Shown piece by piece: positions 24,225 through 34,754 of a stretch of 64,000 bases of DNA. Positions within the stretch are counted from its first letter, which is position 1, and every line of letters starts with the position of its first letter. A program made the translations under genes and the position numbers. The notes below the pieces were generated by a model. It was not told the DNA's origin and made no database searches. It worked only from the letters and a program-made list of their open reading frames with translations. The stretch covers positions 26,001-90,000 of the forward strand of contig NW_026515423.1 in the NCBI RefSeq assembly GCF_014898815.1, read 5' to 3'. The stretch comes from Panonychus citri (taxonomy: Eukaryota > Arthropoda > Arachnida > Trombidiformes > Tetranychidae).

Positions 24225-25691
24225 TTATTTCTTTTTGTTGACTCGAGAATCTTGCTTAGGCTGTGGAGGGTGTTCCTTTTTGGGGGTTACTGGCTTGGTT
24301 ACCTTGGCTGGTTTGGCTGCTTGGGTTAATCTACCAGGCCTTGGCGACTGAGGTGAGGATGTAATTTGGACTGATTCAGTTTTCTGTTTCTTGAGCGGTG
24401 ATAGAGGTGGAGGTTCACGGTCCAAGGCGTTTTTCCTTTTGATGATAGCTGGTGGTGATTTCTTGAGAGGCGACCAGGTGACACGCTCAATTTTTTTTCG
24501 TGTTTTGAGCAACCCTCTTTGTTTCTGTAGATTTTTGATGTTTCTCCACATCACTTTTGGTTGATCTTGTAGGGCTTCTTTTATATAGCGAACCATTTTC
24601 ACTATTTTCGGCCATCTAATGTTCTTGATTAGATTGTAAAGATCTTCGGGGAAGACCGTGGCGGTGTACTTGGGCTCCACAGCTAACTCCTTCGGCGAGT
24701 GGTACTCGAGGTAGTGGTCGGTGAAGTTGCGAACTGATGTGTTCTTTACAATGTACTGACAATACCTGTGCCCGAATACTCTAACTTTGATATCTGGTTG
24801 CTTAGGCTCAAGCTTAGGCTTGCGAGGCGCCTTGGCGTCAGAGTTACATGGTATCGATCCACTGAGTGTTGGCTCTTCATCAGAGTCGTCACTTGATTCC
24901 TCATTTTCATCATCTTCTTCCGATGAGTCAGGTGATTCTTCCGATTCATTTTCAAGCACTAGTTCCTCTTCTTCAGAGGCTTCATCGACTTCAGCGGATT
25001 GTTCGCTAACAGACACACTTTTCTCTTCATCATCAGATTCGATAACCGCCTTGGCGACTTTCCTTTTCTTCTTTAATACTGGACTTGAGGCTTTTACATC
25101 ATCTCCAACTTGTTCATCTTTCTTTTCCTTGGCTTCGTTGACGATAATTGGCCTTGGCCGACTTGTCCACTTGTACCTTGGCTGTCTCGGTTTGCTGGCT
25201 GTCTCAAACTCTTCAGAGAGTAGCTTGCTTAGCTTTTCAGTTTTAACAGCTGGTGTCTCGCTGAATTGCTCAAATGGTGAGGATCGTGATGGCAATTCAG
25301 CACCTTGACCAGTCGATATAGATGGTTTCGGGTGTTTGGAGGATGCCTGAGCGCCTAGGCTGGTTTCAGCTGGCGCCGAGGCTTTGTAATCAACCGGTAT
25401 GATATCATCATCGAGGTCTCTGGCAGCCTGAGTCAACCTATGGAAGCTCGAGCTGGCCGGTTCCTTTATGTACGCAACCAGTTTGGTTTCAAAGTATTTT
25501 TCAACCATTTTTGAGTAGATGAACACCGCATCATAGGATTTGGACTCGGCAGCTGTTATTGGCTTCTGGCAGTCAGTGAACCTATTGAAGATGCTTTTAG
25601 TTGTGGTCGCCAAGGCGAGGCAGATGTCTATCACTTCAACAAGACTCTTGTTTGACCTACAACAATTAACAAACATGTTTATCTTAATCAC
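24225..25691 (-). CDS. ORF3 of element B, acidic zinc-finger protein, N-terminus lost
   Basis: 488 aa are open, of which the first 10-15 codons probably come from flanking DNA. Order: helical segment (about 15-95), Ser/Pro linker, basic LKKKRKVAK (nuclear-localisation-like, about 206-215), strongly acidic Ser/Glu/Asp region (about 219-275), then the family finger at F306-x4-C311-x14-H326-x4-H331, where the first cysteine is replaced by phenylalanine. The family RW motif (NIRWPKIVK) and a basic WSPLKK..SPP tail follow. The missing first zinc ligand may mean loss of function, or His308 may substitute. Closest in this window to ORF3 of D'. Inferred nuclear DNA- or chromatin-binding protein. Confidence 0.65.
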   Translation of the reverse strand: MIKINMFVNCCRSNKSLVEVIDICLALATTTKSIFNRFTDCQKPITAAESKSYDAVFIYSKMVEKYFETKLVAYIKEPASSSFHRLTQAARDLDDDIIPVDYKASAPAETSLGAQASSKHPKPSISTGQGAELPSRSSPFEQFSETPAVKTEKLSKLLSEEFETASKPRQPRYKWTSRPRPIIVNEAKEKKDEQVGDDVKASSPVLKKKRKVAKAVIESDDEEKSVSVSEQSAEVDEASEEEELVLENESEESPDSSEEDDENEESSDDSDEEPTLSGSIPCNSDAKAPRKPKLEPKQPDIKVRVFGHRYCQYIVKNTSVRNFTDHYLEYHSPKELAVEPKYTATVFPEDLYNLIKNIRWPKIVKMVRYIKEALQDQPKVMWRNIKNLQKQRGLLKTRKKIERVTWSPLKKSPPAIIKRKNALDREPPPLSPLKKQKTESVQITSSPQSPRPGRLTQAAKPAKVTKPVTPKKEHPPQPKQDSRVNKKK

Positions 25692-26435
25692 CTAAACCAG
25701 ATTAATTGGCAAGTCTAGTCAAATAATAATTCATGATTGGATTAGATTCCATTGAAAACAATTAGTTTATTATCAGCAATTTATAAATTGGCAAGTTAAC
25801 ATGTTTTGCTAATTATTATGAGCTGAAAATTATTGATTCAAATAGAAACTTGAGAGTTAAAAATGACGAAATTATTAAATTTAAAATTGTTCTAAATCAA
25901 TGATTCTTTAACAAGATGGACACTACCAGTGACCATTATTAATTGTTATGATACAATTAACTAATGTTAATAGATGCTGCTGGTTAATAATGATAAACTA
26001 TTGGGAAAAGTTGATTACCAGTGAGGATAACCAAGGTTATCAAAAATCTCATGAAGACAGTTTATTCTGGCCAACAGAACTTTTTTATTATCTTCTATTA
26101 TTATTTAGTTACAATCTCGATGAACTATATTTGATATTAGGATTGAATCATTTTTATAATGATTATGTTGAAATTCAACCTTTTCTCCTCCATGAAAGTT
26201 CATTTTACTCTGATAAATTAATGAATTTCTTTATACATATTTCAAATAAGATTGCCGAGTCAGTTCGTCAACTATTGGCTTTTGATTGATTTAATTAGTG
26301 ATTATCGATTAACTTTCTCCACATTGGGTAATCATTACCTCCAAAATGTAATGATACATATCATGAATTGGTCATAAATTTGTGACCTGAACCATAGATT
26401 TTGTTTAACTTTTCGGATTGGTTGTTTCGCTTTTC
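25692..26435. other. Unique spacer between element B and a minus-strand gene
   Basis: AT-rich, with no TTAGG and no private-word enrichment. A plus-strand frame at 25948-26289 is the only long reading frame. Confidence 0.4.
25948..26289 (+). CDS. Unrecognised 113-aa reading frame
   Basis: The ORF has balanced composition, with aromatic/Leu-rich hydrophobic stretches (YYLLLLFSYNLDELYLILGL) and a plausible end (SNKIAESVRQLLAFD). No domain was recognised. It could be a single exon of a host gene or chance; it is kept because it is less repetitive than other random frames nearby. Confidence 0.25.
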   Translation: MIQLTNVNRCCWLIMINYWEKLITSEDNQGYQKSHEDSLFWPTELFYYLLLLFSYNLDELYLILGLNHFYNDYVEIQPFLLHESSFYSDKLMNFFIHISNKIAESVRQLLAFD

Positions 26436-27309
26436 TTATCTTCCCCATTCATCGTGATAATCTGCTATCGGCGAGTAAGTGAAAATTCTGAGATATTGAT
26501 GGATGATCGTGTCATTCTTCATCCCAATTTTCAACAGATAGTCAAGGGCATCGCAGTTAATATCACCAACTGAATGATTTTGATCATGACCATCATGTGT
26601 GGAACATTCAACGCATTCTGGTTGGTCAAGGCATCTGTCCATTGTAGCTTCAGTGTTAGTGATCTTGAGGTTGCAATTTGAACAGATCTGCCAGGGTGTC
26701 TGACACTGATGGGTAGTTAGTGATTCGAATATGTAAAATCGACAATTTGGACATTGTTCGATTTTGGTGTTGTTACCAATTGGGTAACTGTTTCTGCAAA
26801 TCTTAATTCGCCATTCTTTATTATCAAGCGCTTCATGGTTGCCACATCTAAAGGTAACCCTAACGATCTCGTCCACCAGTAGATCAGCAGAAAGAACCTG
26901 GATATCAGTCAAATCAGTGTCTGTGCAACCATAATCTAGTTTCCTCCAAATTTAACATAGTAACTTTTTTATGCTAAAAGATTAGCGAGGATCTCACATT
27001 GGTGGCGAGAAACAATTCTAATTGATTATTCCACCAGTAGGTTGATCTGATCAGATCAAAAAAACGATTTACATGCATCGAGGTTACAAGTAGATGAATT
27101 CTTGTTCCAAGAGTAAAAGAGTCCACAACCATTGTCATCAGAAGATTGTCAATGTAGAGTCTACCCAAGACCCAATTAACTTGTGTGTTCGAGCATTCAA
27201 CACATAACTCGGTCACTTGTGAGAAGATGATACGCTTGTAGAACCTACAGACTAGGTGTCCAATGGCGATGGCGTCCATGAGAGCATTGACCACCATGTC
27301 GAGGTTCAC
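26436..27309 (-). CDS. Unrecognised cysteine-rich gene, two candidate exons
   Basis: Exon 1 (27309 to about 26999) reads VNALMDAIAIGHLVCRFYKR..VDSFTLGTRIHLLVT.. and ends at an AAT|GTGAGA donor. A roughly 52-base intron ending TTGGAG leads to exon 2 (about 26946-26436), which reads KLDYGCTDTDLTDIQVLSAD.., then cysteine clusters CRNS, CPNC, HQC, CSNC, and ends DYHDEWGR. The alternating Cys pairs suggest zinc binding. A distant MCM-like N-terminal fold (MCMDC2/mei-217 type) crossed my mind, but I cannot support it. The 5' end is unclear, and exon 1 is repeated at 30394-30729 by the tandem duplication. Confidence 0.4.
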
Positions 27310-27376
27310 GATATTGTTTCAGGAGAGAGATTGTTGATCTGTTAACATGAAATGATAAAAGCGATCTATTAGATAT

Positions 27377-27399
27377 GGGTTAGGTTAGGCTAGGTTAGG
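27377..27399 (+). repeat. Short (TTAGG)n remnant, about four units, in copy 1
   Basis: Contains one GGCTAGG variant. It lies just upstream of the plus-strand ORF1-bearing fragment, so it may be the remains of that element's target. The same stretch recurs at about 30797-30819. Confidence 0.85.
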
Positions 27400-28055
27400 A
27401 ACAATTAACTAATTTAACTAAATTAACGAAATTTCTTTTGGACCAATACCATCGAAACTTTCGATACATCGCTCGAGCGTTCGGTCAAAGTTGTCAACAA
27501 CAACTATGGGGTTATTTCTGTTTCCGTCTTTCTATTTTCAACAACACCAACAACACCAATAACACAAATTTTCTTTTCTTCTTGTTTATTTGTTAATTTT
27601 TCGTGTTTCTCTTTTTTTTCTTTCTTAATTATTGTCGTCGACTTTCTTTCCATTATAATTTTAATGAAAGCAGAATTTTTCTCGGACTTTTCAATGGTAA
27701 TTTCTTTCTCTTTTCTTTTGTTTATTTTTCTTTGCATGATTTGTTTTTTTCTAATAGTTTATATTGATTCGTTTTTCTTTCGTCTTTCAGTGTACTGATG
27801 AGGTCAATAAACAAATGACTCTCTCTCCCTCGATCACCGATTCGAATGTATATCTTAGAGCGGTGATTACTATGAATCGGCTTTCTCCCTTTGCAAAAGA
27901 AATAGAGGAATTTTGCTTAGCCATGATTTTGTTGGAGGATGACGATGACGATAATGATAATGATAAGGATAAGGATAAGGATGGAGATAAGGAGGAGGAA
28001 GGAAAAGAAAACGATGATGATGACGATGAGTATTTTTCTTACCCACAAATTCGCC

Positions 28056-28599
28056 ATGGCGCCTACCCTCAATATCGGTAAGGACAAACCTAAATCAACT
28101 AATTTTGGTTCAAGACCACCTCTGGAACCTCAAAATGCCCCCCAAGTACCAGAGCGAACCCGTTTAGCAGCCACGGCCGGAAACAGTGACGACATGGTGG
28201 AATCAATGGAGCAGATAATTGATTCCATGCTTATCGCTTTAACTAGTGTTTCTGAGGTAGTGAAGGACCGTGCCCAATCAGTTTTATTATCAATGCTACA
28301 AAGCGAAATAAATCATAGAAAAAGCGCAACAGAGTTGAAGGTGAAACTAAGGACATTCGTCAACTCAGTCGCCAAGTCGCCCAGATCAAGCATCTCAACA
28401 CCTGATACAGCGATTGAGATTGGCAGCCTTAAACAAACCATTACTGATCTCAAAGCAAGAAACAACGACTTGGAGCTTTAAGTCGAGGACGAGAAACAAG
28501 CAAGAGCAATGGCTGAAGCATTAGTTAAAGTAACCTCACCAAAGAAAACTACTGAAGTACGCCAAGGCTCACCAGATAATGTAATGGCTATATTCTAGA
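28056..28599 (+). pseudogene. ORF1 N-terminal fragment of a telomeric retrotransposon, plus strand (copy 1)
   Basis: It starts MAPTLNIGKDKPK. It aligns by eye with the N-terminal third of D' ORF1: a helical stretch, TELKVKLRTF against TELKVRLRSF, then a coiled coil (IGSLKQTITDLKARNNDLEL against IGELKSDIAKLKENLERE). An in-frame TAA at about 28479 is followed by further matching coiled-coil codons to 28599, where similarity ends at TTCTAGAACA. The zinc knuckles are missing. This is the only retrotransposon ORF here on the plus strand. The upstream AC-GAT-rich leader (27940-28040) encodes a spurious acidic repeat. Confidence 0.6.
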
Positions 28600-29221
28600 A
28601 CACCACCGTTCGCAAATCGTCTTGAAACTTTTTAAGTGTATAGCCCTTAACATATAGGTCATACATATGGATGGAATTTCTGCGTAAATTTTTGGTTCAG
28701 AAGATACAGGTAGACAAAAATCTATTTTTACATTTCTAGAACACAAAAAATTCTAGAACAATGTTTTTGATACCATGTATACATATTGGTATGATGAGTT
28801 CATGTGTGAAAATTCAAGGTTCTGGGTGCCTTGGTTGTGTAGGTAAAATTGCATGAAAAGTGTATTTTCAATGTTTTCATAGATTACTATTGAACCGAAG
28901 GTCCGCCACACTCAAAATTTAGTACATATTATTCTCAAGGTCAAAGTTACCGGTCAAGGTCATTTCAAGGTTATCGCTATATTTTGTTTTGAGGCTCATT
29001 TATGTTGGATATTTTAATGTTAAAGGTAACTAATGGACTTGATATTATGATACATAGACTTCTGAATGTATAAATTTGGTAAAATAATTAGTTGAATAAT
29101 ATATGTTATGAGCTGTATGATCGTAGAGTCAAAAGGATATGCTAAGCATAATAGTCAAATGATCCACCGAAGGGCCATGAAATTTTTGACCCTGCCCCGC
29201 CCCTTCAGGTGGGCGTGGTCG
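28600..29221. other. Non-coding transposon flank between ORF1 fragment and Merlin (copy 1)
   Basis: It begins TTCTAGAACACCACCGTTCG and then resembles the arm of the 21864-22531 foldback element. Internal TTCTAGAACA words and CAAGGTCA-type repeats are present. Probably the non-coding end of the Merlin-type transposon; the partner terminal repeat was not found. The duplicate lies at about 32013-32654. Confidence 0.45.
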
Positions 29222-30095
29222 TTAGCGAATCTTGAATGGGTGGACACCATTCTTATAGCACCATCTTCGCCACTGGTACTCTAAGACATGGTCTGCAAAG
29301 TCCGCCTCAGGGATTCTCCTATCCCTGAAAAACCTGCAGAGGCCTCCATGAAGCTTCGATCCTCTGCGTATGAGCACCAGTTGCAGGATCCACAAAATTT
29401 TCAGAGTGGTTTACAACCTGATGCTCATAGCCTCGGGAACTTAGCCCCCTGTAGGCCCGCCACCCATCCGTTCTGATTAATGTCTCCTTAGCCACGTGAC
29501 GCTCAATGATAGGGATCAGGGTATCTGATGTTCGGGAATTACCAGGACACTTCACGAGGCGCAAGTCCTCAGACCCATCCTGGATCATCCCTAGCACCCA
29601 GTGACCCTCGATGTCCCGGCCCTTGTGGTGTTTCCGCCGCCCAAACTTCGCCTCATCTATTTGGACCACAGTTCCGGGACCACCGATTTTCCCCCTATCA
29701 TCCTGATCTTCAAGGAATGTTGCAGTCACGGCCTCACGAAACAGCTTGAACCAGTCACAAACTGTTTGTGAGGACACACCGGCTTCCGCTCTGGCCTCAT
29801 CGTAAGAGTCATCAGCACACCAGGCGTACATGAGTCTTAGTGCATCCTGGATCGGAAGCTTTGAATCCTCGGCCGATCCAATCGATGCACTAAGCTCACT
29901 TGGCCTGCCGGGCTGATGCTTACCCTTAGGGCAGCGGAAGGTGCCACTTCCCGCGGTCTGGCTCGAACCGCATTGGGACCTGCTGGCTGCAGGTCTTGTT
30001 TGATATGAGAGACCCTGTTGCTTGCCTACCCAAAGCCGTCTCCTCATCAAACAAGACCTCCTCTCCAGCCTAGAATGGCTCCACGGGCCTTCCAT
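29222..30095 (-). pseudogene. Merlin (IS1016-like) transposase, frameshifted copy 1
   Basis: Same protein as at 32655-33542, but with multiple small deletions. The start region is shifted, two codons are lost near SIGSA-EDSK, and the C-terminus is broken at WRPLQVFQG by an indel near 29328. The DDE-type core (IDEAKFGRRK, IRTDGWRAY, TQRIEASW) is intact. High GC compared with its surroundings suggests an origin in a different genome or recent invasion. Confidence 0.85.
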
Positions 30096-30393
30096 AATAA
30101 AGCGAAATCAAAATGAGGACTGAATCAAAAATACAAAACAATATAGGTCAATCCATTGCTCACTCAAGGTGCTCCATATTAACAAGCCTGTAACGCCATC
30201 TAGTTATTAATACATCTATGCCTATGCACCATTAAAAGTCGCTCTTCTTTCTCTCAACTTGAGTGAGTGCTGACGTTGATTTACGCCAGCGCAGGTTACA
30301 TGTTTTGTGTTAAGGGGTGCATATACGTTTACATATTTACACGTACGTGGATTCGGGTTTAAGCAACATAAGCAACATAGTAACTTTTTTATG

Positions 30394-30729
30394 CTAAAAG
30401 ATTAGCGAGGATCTCACATTGGTGGCGAGAAACAATTCTAATTGATTATTCCACCAGTAGGTTGATCTGATCAGATCAAAAAAACGATTTACATGCATCG
30501 AGGTTACAAGTAGATGAATTCTTGTTCCAAGAGTAAAAGAGTCCACAACCATTGTCATCAGAAGATTGTCAATGTAGAGTCTACCCAAGACCCAATTAAC
30601 TTGTGTGTTCGAGCATTCAACACATAACTCGGTCACTTGTGAGAAGATGATACGCTTGTAGAACCTACAGACTAGGTGTCCAATGGCGATGGCGTCCATG
30701 AGAGCATTGACCACCATGTCGAGGTTCAC
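30394..30729 (-). pseudogene. Duplicated exon 1 of the cysteine-rich gene
   Basis: Its translation is identical to the reading frame at 26974-27309, but no exon 2 lies downstream; the Merlin-side junction replaces it. It cannot encode the whole protein and exists only because of the tandem duplication. Confidence 0.6.
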
Positions 30730-30796
30730 GATATTGTTTCAGGAGAGAGATTGTTGATCTGTTAACATGAAATGATAAAAGCGATCTATTAGATAT

Positions 30797-30819
30797 GGGT
30801 TAGGTTAGGCTAGGTTAGG
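30797..30819 (+). repeat. Short (TTAGG)n remnant in copy 2
   Basis: Copy of 27377-27399. Confidence 0.85.
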
Positions 30820-31466
30820 AACAATTAACTAATTTAACTAAATTAACGAAATTTCTTTTGGACCAATACCATCGAAACTTTCGATACATCGCTCGAGCGT
30901 TCGGTCAAAGTTGTCAACAACAACTATGGGGTTATTTCTGTTTCCGTCTTTCTATTTTCAACAACACCAACAACACCAATAACACAAATTTTCTTTTCTT
31001 CTTGTTTATTTGTTAATTTTTCGTGTTTCTTTTTTCTTTCTTAATTATTGTCGTCGACTTTCTTTCCATTATAATTTTAATGAAAGCAGAATTTTCTCGG
31101 ACTTTTCAATGGTAATTTCTTTCTCTTTTCTTTTGTTTATTTTCTTTGCATGATTTGTTTTTTCTAATAGTTTATATTGATTCGTTTTTCTTTCGTCTTT
31201 CAGTGTACTGATGAGGTCAATAAACAAATGACTCTCTCTCCTCGATCACCGATTCGAATGTATATCTTAGAGCGGTGATTACTATGAATCGGCTTTCTCC
31301 TTTGCAAAAGAAATAGAGGAATTTTGCTTAGCCATGATTTTGTTGGAGGATGACGATGACGATAATGATAATGATAAGGATAAGGATAAGGATGGAGATA
31401 AGGAGGAGGAAGGAAAAGAAAACGATGATGATGACGATGAGTATTTTTCTTACCCACAAATTCGCC

Positions 31467-32012
31467 ATGGCGCCTACCCTCAATATCGGTAAGGACAAAC
31501 CTAAATCAACTAATTTTGGTTCAAGACCACCTCTGGAACCCTCAAAAATGCCCCCGCAAGTAGTACCAGAGCGAACCCGTTTAGCAGCCACACGGCCGGA
31601 AACAGTGACGACATGGTGGAATCAATGGAGCAGATAATTGATTCCATGCTTATCGCTTTAACTAGTGTTTCTGAGGTAGTGAAGGACCGTGCCCAATCAG
31701 TTTTTATTATCAATGCTACAAAAGAAGCGAAATAAATCATAGAAAAAAGCGCAACAGAGTTGAAGGTGAAACTAAGGACATTCGTCAACTCAGTCGCCAA
31801 GTCGCCCAGATCAAGCATCTCAACACCTGATACAGCGATTGAGATTGGCAGCCTTAAACAAACCATTACTGATCTCAAAGCAAGAAACAACGACTTGGAG
31901 CTTTAAGTCGAGGACGAGAAACAAGCAAGAGCAATGGCTGAAGCATTAGTTAAAGTAACCTCACCAAAGAAAACTACTGAAGTACGCCAAGGCTCACCAG
32001 ATAATGTAATGG
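31467..32012 (+). pseudogene. ORF1 N-terminal fragment, copy 2, frameshifted
   Basis: Duplicate of 28056-28599 with extra bases (for example CAAAAGAAGCG in place of CAAAGCG, and a longer T run near 31702). These break the helical segment that is open in copy 1. Confidence 0.6.
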
Positions 32013-32654
32013 CTATATTCTAGAACACCACCGTTCGCAAATCGTCTTGAAACTTTTTAAGTGTATAGCCCTTAACATATAGGTCATACATATGGATGGA
32101 ATTTCTGCGTAAATTTTTGGTTCAGAAGATACAGGTAGACAAAAATCTATTTTTACATTTCTAGAACACAAAAAATTCTAGAACAATGTTTTTGATACCA
32201 TGTATACATATTGGTATGATGAGTTCATGTGTGAAAATTCAAGGTTCTGGGTGCCTTGGTTGTGTAGGTAAAATTGCATGAAAAGTGTATTTTCAATGTT
32301 TTCATAGATTACTATTGAACCGAAGGTCCGCCACACTCAAAATTTAGTACATATTATTCTCAAGGTCAAAGTTACCGGTCAAGGTCATTTCAAGGTTATC
32401 GCTATATTTTTGTTTTGAGGCTCATTTATGTTGGATATTTTAATGTTAAAGGTAACTAATGGACTTGATATTATGATACATAGACTTCTGAATGTATAAA
32501 TTTGGTAAAATAATTAGTTGAATAATATATGTTATGAGCTGTATGATCGTAGAGTCAAAAAGGATATGCTAAGCATAATAGTCAAATGATCCACCCGAAG
32601 GGTGCCATGAAATTTTTTTGACCCTGCCCCGCCCCTTCAGGTGGGCGTGGTCGC

Positions 32655-33542
32655 TTAGCGAATCTTGAATGGGTGGACACCATTCTTATAGCACCATCTT
32701 CGCCACTGGTACTCTAAGACATGGTCTGCAAAGTCCGCCTCAGGGATTCTCCTATCCCTGAAGAAAACCCGCAGAGGCCTCCATGAAGCTTCGATCCTCT
32801 GCGTATGAGCACCAGTTGCAGGATCCACAAAATTTTCAGAGTGGTTTACAACCTGATGCTCATAGCCTCGGGAACTTAGCCCCCTGTAGGCCCGCCACCC
32901 ATCCGTTCTGATTAATGTCTCCTTAGCCACGTGACGCTCAATGATAGGGATCAGGGTATCTGATGTTCGGGAATTACCAGGACACTTCACGAGGCGCAAG
33001 TCCTCAGACCCATCCTGGATCATCCCTAGCACCCAGTGACCCTCGATGTCCCGGCCCTTGTGGTGTTTCCGCCGCCCAAACTTCGCCTCATCTATTTGGA
33101 CCACAGTTCCGGGACCACCGATTTTCCCCCTATCATCCTGATCTTCAAGGAATGTTGCAGTCACGGCCTCACGAAACAGCTTGAACCAGTCACAAACTGT
33201 TTGTGAGGACACACCGGCTTCCGCTCTGGCCTCATCGTAAGAGTCATCAGCACACCAGGCGTACATGAGTCTTAGTGCATCCTGGATCGGAAGCTTTGAA
33301 TCCTCAAAGGCCGATCCAATCGATGCACTAAGCTCACTTGGCCTGCCGGGCTGATGCTTACCCTTAGGGCAGCGGAAGGTGCCATACTTCCCGCGGTCTG
33401 GCTCGAACCGCATTGGGACCCGGTGCTGGCTGCAGGTCTTGTTTGATATGAGGAGACCCTGTTGCTTTGCCTACTCCAAAGCCGTCTCCTCATCAAACAA
33501 GACCTCCCTCTCCAGCCTAGAATGGCTCCACGGGCCTTCCAT
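32655..33542 (-). pseudogene. Merlin (IS1016/ISXO2-like) DDE transposase with one internal stop
   Basis: Read from ATG at 33542, the frame is open for 295 codons except for an amber TAG at codon 24 (33471-33473). From the later Met at 33413 the protein is 252 aa. N-terminal CPKGKH-containing region, helix-turn-helix-like VSSQTVCDWFKLFREAV (about 68-84), then the DDE core: D108 in VQIDEAKFGRRKHHKGRDIE, D171 in IRTDGWRAY, E208 in TQRIEASW, and a C-terminal WRRWCYKNG segment. Merlin is the eukaryotic relative of bacterial IS1016; it cuts and pastes DNA. Apart from the single stop it could be intact. Much higher GC than flanking DNA. Confidence 0.85.
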
Positions 33543-34466
33543 AATAAAGCGAAATCAAAATGAGGACTGAATCAAAAATACAAAACAATATAGGTCAATC
33601 CATTGCTCACTCAAGGTGCTCCCATATTAACAAGCCTGTAACGCCATCTAGTTATTAATACATCTATAAGCCTATGCACCATTAAAAAGTCGCTCTTCTT
33701 TCTCTCAACTTGAGTGAGTGCTGACGTTGATTTACGCCAGCGCAGGTTACATGTTTTGTGTTAAGGGGTGCATATACGTTTACATATTTACACGTACGTG
33801 GATTCGGGTTTAAGCAATAAGATGGGATTAGGTTAATACATACGTGCGATATCGCACCTATGTTTACATTTGTTTTCTATTTCATAGATTCTTGGTGATA
33901 ACATAGGTGGGTTCTTGGACCCATTTGAGAGGCACGTACGTGCTAAGAGGCTGTTTACCTCTGTGACACCTTTGTTTATCTCACACACTTATGTGTGGAT
34001 ATACGTCTTGTTTGTGCAACCTTATTTCGTTTTTACAATTTTGATTGTGGGGGATATTTACACATACGGCGAGGGAAAAAATTTCTATTTAGCACCTACG
34101 TGTCGTAGGGCTTCTCTGGACAAGTTTTTGTTGCTCTCATGTTGTATATCCACATAGGTTAGTAGTTGTTGACGTAGTTGCAGCTTGCACCTACGCCATC
34201 TTTTAGCTAACTAAGTTATAGTTTTGGTTTTACATAAATGCATTGAGACAATAATGGGTTATGGTTTGACAAATTTTTCAATAGATTTTATTTTATCATT
34301 GACCGAGGAAAGAAAATTTTTGAAAAGGTTTCATTTAGAATGTTTTAGTTTATATCATGTTTCTGGATATTAATGAGTCTTCATGCTGTGACAAAACTAT
34401 TCTACTGACACATAACATTCATACTAGTTTCCTTTTCATCCAGGTCGAGTTGTAAATGACCCACAT

Positions 34467-34754
34467 TTAATTGATTGTTTGAATTTTTCCTCTCAAACCA
34501 ATAGGAAGGGTCTGATTAATTAGAATCATAAGCTTCATTAAATCTCGAATCGTTTTTCTTATCGTCTTCACCTCTTGACCATTTGTCTCGGCGTGCCTTA
34601 TGAGCTCTTCCAACATCAGGAGAGTTCTCTCTACCCTTTCCACCAGCGCACTCCTTGTTAAGTGTAAATCGGTTAGGAGTTCACTTCCATGCCATCTCGC
34701 AAGTAACTCAACGGTTCCAACAGAGATTTTCTTCAGGTCTTCTAGATTCGACAT
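34467..34754 (-). CDS. Short ORF4-position protein of element C
   Basis: 95 aa: MSNLEDLKKISVGTVELLAR.., Leu/Glu/Arg-rich and almost wholly helical (heptad-like EELIRHAETNGQEVKTIRKT), ending LRGKIQTIN. It occupies the place of ORF4 but is less than half the size and lacks the AA-x-x-L start of the others. It may be a shortened or different accessory protein. The spacer to ORF3 (34755-35505) has no gene. Confidence 0.45.
   Translation of the reverse strand: MSNLEDLKKISVGTVELLARWHGSELLTDLHLTRSALVERVERTLLMLEELIRHAETNGQEVKTIRKTIRDLMKLMILINQTLPIGLRGKIQTIN

Larger units (their letters stand above)
21681..25660 (-). mobile_element. Element B: 5'-truncated telomeric retrotransposon carrying ORF3 and ORF4
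   Basis: The minus-strand 3' end is an oligo(A) tail against CCTAA repeats at 21681. ORF4 (22872-23693) and ORF3 (24225-25691) are in the same order as in D' and G; ORF1 and ORF2 are absent. The 5' limit near 25660 is not flanked by TTAGG. A 668 bp foldback transposon is inserted in the 3' UTR. The words CCTTGGC/GCCAAGG (about 13 by eye) and CCTAGG (6 by eye) occur throughout ORFs and spacers, but not in the inserted foldback element. Confidence 0.75.
26955..30373 (+). repeat. 3.42 kb tandem duplication, copy 1
   Basis: The unit contains exon 1 of the cysteine-rich gene, a short TTAGG stretch, a plus-strand ORF1 fragment, an AT-rich transposon-like stretch and a minus-strand Merlin transposase. 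It recurs immediately at 30374-33817. Differences are nearly all indels in homopolymers and short tandem repeats. In about the first 1.2 kb copy 1 is the longer version; further right copy 2 is the longer one. Confidence 0.95.
30374..33817 (+). repeat. 3.44 kb tandem duplication, copy 2
   Basis: Direct repeat of 26955-30373, joined head to tail at AAGCAACATAAGCAACATAG. It ends near TTTAAGCAA at 33817, where unique sequence of element C begins. Confidence 0.95.

Noticed and set aside
24787..25308. Plus-strand 173-aa Ser-rich frame
   Set aside because: Antisense shadow of the acidic block of B ORF3.
26436..27309. MCM-like (MCMDC2/mei-217) identity for the cysteine-rich gene
   Set aside because: Only loose resemblance of a Cys-pair region and an OB-like stretch; the order of parts does not fit well, so no name was given.
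27940..28081. Acidic Asp/Lys repeat protein upstream of the ORF1 fragment
   Set aside because: It comes from a GAT/AAG simple repeat and is out of frame with the ORF1 similarity.
29222..33542. Bacterial contamination because the transposase resembles IS1016/ISXO2
   Set aside because: Merlin elements are the known eukaryotic members, and the flanks are continuous with telomeric retrotransposon DNA.
33915..34157. 80-aa frame in the 3' UTR of element C
   Set aside because: On the opposite strand to the element, no domain, and interrupted by word clusters.
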